NCBI GenBank assembly: GCA_021107195.1
Contig: JAIOTF010000047.1
Location: 1-6,285, forward strand
Origin: Anaerolineaceae bacterium
Lineage (GTDB): Bacteria > Chloroflexota > Anaerolineae > Anaerolineales > Anaerolineaceae
DNA: 6,285 nt
Direction: 5' to 3'
The notes beneath the pieces were generated by a model. The model was not told the origin of the DNA. It did no database searches and was given only the letters and a program-made list of their open reading frames with translations. A program made the position numbers and the translations under genes. Every line of letters starts with the position of its first letter. Position 1 is the stretch's first letter. Shown here piece by piece: positions 5,183 to 6,285 of the stretch.

Positions 5183-6043
5183 TCAAAAATACTGCCTGAG
5201 CTGCTTCCCATTTTTCAATAGTTCAAAAAACAAGGGCAAACCGGTAAACAGACGGCGCAAGGAACGTTTCAACCAACTGCCCGAACCGGCAAAGCCCAAA
5301 TCGTAAACCAGGGTCCGTTCGCAGCCATCCACAGCCACACGCAGTTCGCCCAGCGGGTCAGAAACAACCATATGCCCACTCCAATGACGATCCCCTTCAT
5401 CGCCGAAGCGGTTGGCGGTTACAATCCAGGCATCATACAGGCGCGCATTGCATTGTGCCATGAAAAACCCTTCATCCTCATCATCCGCCAGACTGAGCAG
5501 GATCAACTCAGGGCGGAGTCTTCGCAGAGCGCGCATACTGTCCAGGCTGGCCGCATCCGAGCAAATCAACATGGCAGTACGAATGTTCCCGATCCGGGTC
5601 AAGGTAATCGGCTCCGGGCCGGGAGAATAAGTTTCCTCTTTCAAGCGTTGCTTTCGGTGTACTGCCTGGATTTCACCTTCGGGGTTGAGCAAGACCTGGG
5701 AATTATACAATTTACCGGCGCGGGATTCAGACATGCCAAAACACAGGTAAACCTGATGCCGGCGAGCCAGGACGGCCAATATTTCTGTTGTTGGCCCGGG
5801 GATTGGCTCGGCAGTTTGAAAATGAAACTCTGGTCGGTTTGCCGGGTTATACCAGCCCAAAACGGCCTCACCAAAGAAAATCAAGTCCACATCGGGATGT
5901 TCGGCAAGGATCGTCTTTATCTGCGCCACCATTTTTCCCCGGTTGACCTCGAGAGCCGGGTCACAGCGCATACTAACCGCAGCCACACACAACCTTCTGC
6001 CGGCATTTTGATCATCATACAGAAATCTCCGCAGCCAGGACAT
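5183..6043 (-). CDS. Carbon-nitrogen hydrolase, nitrilase superfamily (amidase-type)
   Basis: Nitrilase-superfamily enzymes hydrolyse, or occasionally form, amide C-N bonds using a Glu-Lys-Cys triad. All three are visible in the 286-residue protein: Glu59 in FFGEAVLGW, Lys131 in HRKQRLKEE and Cys161 in MLICSDAA. Family-typical LYNSQVLLNPEGE (112-124) and WIVTANRFGDEG (206-217) are also present. Catalytic length is normal (about 17-250). Both ends carry extra basic amphipathic sequence: MSWLRRFLY at the start and WLKRSLRRLF with hydrophobic GLPLFFELL near 257-276. These might hold the protein at the membrane; no signal peptide is evident. The start at ATG 6043 has a strong GAGGAGGG 7 nt upstream. 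It leads the formyltransferase gene by 93 bp. Substrate is unknown. Its place in a formyl-sugar locus allows an amide or formamide role, but this is inference; an unrelated housekeeping amidase is equally possible. Confidence 0.88.
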   Translation of the reverse strand: MSWLRRFLYDDQNAGRRLCVAAVSMRCDPALEVNRGKMVAQIKTILAEHPDVDLIFFGEAVLGWYNPANRPEFHFQTAEPIPGPTTEILAVLARRHQVYLCFGMSESRAGKLYNSQVLLNPEGEIQAVHRKQRLKEETYSPGPEPITLTRIGNIRTAMLICSDAASLDSMRALRRLRPELILLSLADDEDEGFFMAQCNARLYDAWIVTANRFGDEGDRHWSGHMVVSDPLGELRVAVDGCERTLVYDLGFAGSGSWLKRSLRRLFTGLPLFFELLKNGKQLRQYF

Positions 6044-6050
6044 CGCTCAA

Positions 6051-6058
6051 CCCTCCTC
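6051..6058 (-). promoter_or_regulatory. Strong Shine-Dalgarno of the hydrolase gene
   Basis: GAGGAGGG sits 7 nt before ATG 6043, close to an ideal ribosome binding site. It is the strongest in the window, suggesting this first gene is well translated. Confidence 0.75.
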
Positions 6059-6104
6059 AACCTTTCTTTGTTTACCTTCCTGTTCAGGCATACGTTTCAT
6101 AAAA

Positions 6105-6134
6105 AGTTTAGCATGAATAAAGCCTTGAATGCAA
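6105..6134 (-). promoter_or_regulatory. Candidate promoter for the hydrolase gene
   Basis: On the minus strand: TTGCAT (6134-6129), 18-nt spacer, TAAACT (6110-6105) with TG one base before it (extended -10). The -35 is weak. The surrounding 6044-6204 stretch is AT-rich and non-coding, as expected upstream of a transcription unit. The leader would be roughly 55 nt. The layout (TTG, 18 nt, TG-N-TA-N-ACT) resembles the candidate at 5148-5177. Confidence 0.35.
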
Positions 6135-6204
6135 TTGAGAATCCGGCTATTTTATTTACTCGATAGTTGTGATTTTAAAAAAATAAGTGCTTGCGGTTCA
6201 CAAA

Positions 6205-6285
6205 TTATCCAGAAGTCATTGTGTACTCCTGTTTGGTAAATAATAGGGCGAATACCTGGGACACATCAATGTCTTGGTCAAGCAA
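6205..6285 (-). CDS. Possible C-terminal tail of an unseen gene (26 codons, right edge)
   Basis: On the minus strand a frame is open from the right edge (LLDQDIDVSQVFALLFTK...) to TAA at 6207-6205. It would be the last 26 residues of a gene lying mostly outside the window and reading in the same direction. A second frame is also open over most of this stretch, so an open frame of this length carries little weight. No family is recognisable. Confidence 0.25.
   Translation of the reverse strand: MLDQDIDVSQVFALLFTKQEYTMTSG

Noticed and set aside
5372..6166. Long open frame on the plus strand (264 codons) opposite the hydrolase
   Set aside because: The minus strand carries an intact Glu-Lys-Cys triad and a strong ribosome binding site. 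The plus-strand product looks random and runs into the AT-rich leader.
6166..6202. TTGTGA/TCACAA inverted repeat
   Set aside because: Six bases in an AT-rich stretch with about 26 nt between arms; too weak to separate from chance.
6270..6285. ATG on the plus strand near the right edge as the start of a divergent gene
   Set aside because: No Shine-Dalgarno precedes it and only five codons are visible.
1..6285. tRNA, rRNA, CRISPR array, insertion sequence or prophage
   Set aside because: No cloverleaf, regularly spaced repeats, transposase or integrase motifs were seen on either strand.

Overview
The window looks like part of a bacterial cell-surface sugar locus: five complete or nearly complete genes plus two edge fragments, all read from the minus strand. 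The genes are moderately GC-rich and the gaps between them are AT-rich. Protein style (DegT/SDR/GT2 clusters, tight spacing, one TTG start) is compatible with a free-living bacterium such as a member of the Chloroflexota/Anaerolineae, but that placement is an impression. Nothing in the window, such as rRNA or a marker gene, fixes it.

Layout in the direction of transcription, from the right edge leftward. A possible C-terminal tail of an unseen gene ends at 6205. After an AT-rich leader with a candidate promoter comes a nitrilase-superfamily amide hydrolase (6043 to 5183). A 93-bp gap with a candidate promoter and a hairpin precedes a formyltransferase related to the N-terminal half of ArnA (5089 to 4055). 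A 257-bp AT-rich, repeat-rich gap follows. Then comes a tightly packed block: an extended SDR nucleotide-sugar enzyme (3797 to 2778), a DegT-type sugar aminotransferase (2778 to 1564), a polyprenyl-phosphate glycosyltransferase with two C-terminal membrane helices (1559 to 549), and the start of a polytopic membrane protein (559 to beyond the left edge). Genes in this block overlap by 1 nt, are 4 nt apart, or overlap by 11 nt, which indicates a single transcript with coupled translation.

How the genes may work together (inference). SDR, PLP aminotransferase, formyltransferase, GT2 lipid-carrier transferase and polytopic membrane protein are the same classes of step as in the Arn (4-amino-4-deoxyarabinose) pathway: ArnA dehydrogenase half, ArnB, ArnA formyltransferase half, ArnC and a membrane transferase. 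Here the two ArnA activities are on separate genes. The simplest reading is synthesis of an amino or formamido sugar, its loading onto a polyprenyl-phosphate carrier, and transfer to a surface polymer by a membrane protein. No NodB-like deformylase (ArnD) is visible. The only other hydrolase is the nitrilase-family protein.

Most notable details: the formyltransferase has Ala where the family has its catalytic Asn, the aminotransferase carries a cysteine cluster near its C-terminus, the SDR has a Glu in the Thr-Ser-Glu motif typical of decarboxylases and dehydratases, and the 257-bp gap is rich in inverted repeats. I saw no RNA gene, CRISPR array or recognisable insertion sequence.
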